DNA of 31,717 nucleotides, from contig DASUGQ010000339.1 of the NCBI GenBank assembly GCA_036273935.1, positions 1 through 31,717 of the forward strand, written 5' to 3'. A program made the position numbers and the translations under genes. Under the pieces are notes generated by a model that was given only the letters and a program-made list of their open reading frames with translations, did not search any database and had not been told where the DNA came from. The DNA is from ZC4RG29 sp036273935 (lineage in GTDB: Bacteria; Bacteroidota; Bacteroidia; Cytophagales; Cyclobacteriaceae). The first letter of the stretch is position 1. Each line of letters starts with the position of its first letter. Positions 31,255 to 31,717 of the stretch are shown piece by piece.

Positions 31255-31698
31255 TCACTCCTCTTTCGCTCGTGCGATGGCGTCGAAAATATCATCCTTC
31301 ACTTTTTTCACTTTCTCCATTTCGGACTCGAGGTATTCACGATACTCCTGCTCACTAAGGCTGTCCGTTTCAGGATGAAACTCGTGCATCCAGTCCATCA
31401 TACCTCTTCGTGCAGAATCAAGCTTGGAAATTTTACCCTCGATCTCTTTTCTTTTTTCTTCGATAAGTTCCGGCGTGGCGGCAATTTGATCCTTTAACTC
31501 CTTTTGCAGCTTATAAATCTCATCCATCTTCATCATGGCTTCATCATGAAGTTTCATCACTTCATCATACAGGGCCCCATTGCTGTCTTCTTCCTGATCA
31601 CTAGTGGCGTCATGATGCTCATCTTTACCCGATTTACCACAGCTGATCAAGGCAAGTGACAGACCGAAGACCATTAAGGGCATGAAGACTTTTTTCAT
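31255..31698 (-). CDS. Coiled-coil lipoprotein
   Basis: A 147-residue secreted lipoprotein. The signal peptide ends in the lipobox LISC with Cys20 (MKKVFMPLMVFGLSLALISC). A short acidic linker (EDSNGALYDE) follows. Almost all the rest is charged helix: DEAMMKMDEIYKLQKELKDQI, EEKRKEIEGKISKLDSA and EMEKVKKVKDDIFDAI, probably a coiled coil in the periplasm. No function is recognised; similar small charged lipoproteins are common in Bacteroidota. It is the last gene in the window, and its start is 19 nt from the edge. Confidence 0.85.
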   Translation of the reverse strand: MKKVFMPLMVFGLSLALISCGKSGKDEHHDATSDQEEDSNGALYDEVMKLHDEAMMKMDEIYKLQKELKDQIAATPELIEEKRKEIEGKISKLDSARRGMMDWMHEFHPETDSLSEQEYREYLESEMEKVKKVKDDIFDAIARAKEE

Positions 31699-31717
31699 TT
31701 GGATGATTGAAAATTGA

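Overview
The window looks like chromosomal, mostly housekeeping DNA from a Bacteroidota bacterium, probably of the Cytophagales type. That placement is inferred from protein style: a BBP2-like porin beside AmtB, a eukaryote-type (GSII) glutamine synthetase, a LytS/LytTR pair, Bacteroidota-style TAnnTTTG promoter elements, little visible Shine-Dalgarno sequence and moderate GC. No phage, insertion sequence, CRISPR array or defence island was seen.

Layout. (1) Positions 1-3698, minus strand: a nitrogen-assimilation block transcribed amtB, then a BBP2-like porin, then glnA (cut by the window edge). Its leaders share short repeated motifs. (2) 4148-6046, minus: asparagine synthetase B. (3) 6229-7845, minus: a tRNA cluster. 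tRNA-Thr(CGU) is followed closely by crcB and a DUF190 gene, then tRNA-Leu(GAG), tRNA-Leu(CAG) and a tiny GIY-YIG nuclease gene. Beyond the nuclease lies a second, decayed copy of the tRNA-Leu 3' half, carrying a 38-bp palindrome, and a scrap of a second GIY-YIG gene. (4) 7960-9222, plus: an Rrf2 regulator with clustered cysteines and a 1-Cys peroxiredoxin ending in a strong terminator. (5) 9223-10072: about 0.6 kb with no recognisable gene plus one doubtful small ORF. (6) 10073-11849, plus: a LytS-type sensor kinase and a LytTR response regulator. (7) 11871-18864, minus: an S9 peptidase, a small beta-barrel-like protein, a giant AsmA-like membrane-anchored protein, a Tat-signal Dabb protein and a VOC protein. 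(8) 18937-26824, minus: the isoleucine/valine operon ilvE-ilvD-ilvB-ilvN-ilvC, then a methyltransferase and ilvA. (9) 27025-31698: a small membrane protein, a DinB/MaoC/MFS gene group, a PLP aminotransferase and a coiled-coil lipoprotein.

How the genes work together. AmtB and the porin would import ammonium and solutes, and glutamine synthetase fixes the ammonium. The ilv genes supply every step from threonine to isoleucine and from pyruvate to valine. The most striking signal is upstream of ilvE. A 36-codon leader ORF has ten branched-chain codons in an eleven-codon stretch (V/L/I). It is followed by a GC-rich hairpin plus U-rich tract, and a competing antiterminator pairing can be drawn inside the end of the leader ORF. 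This has the full architecture of ribosome-mediated attenuation. A second strong terminator lies between ilvC and the methyltransferase-ilvA pair, so the last two genes may be expressed separately or by readthrough. The second notable object is the tRNA-Leu/GIY-YIG arrangement, which resembles a very small mobile or formerly mobile unit using the tRNA 3' half.
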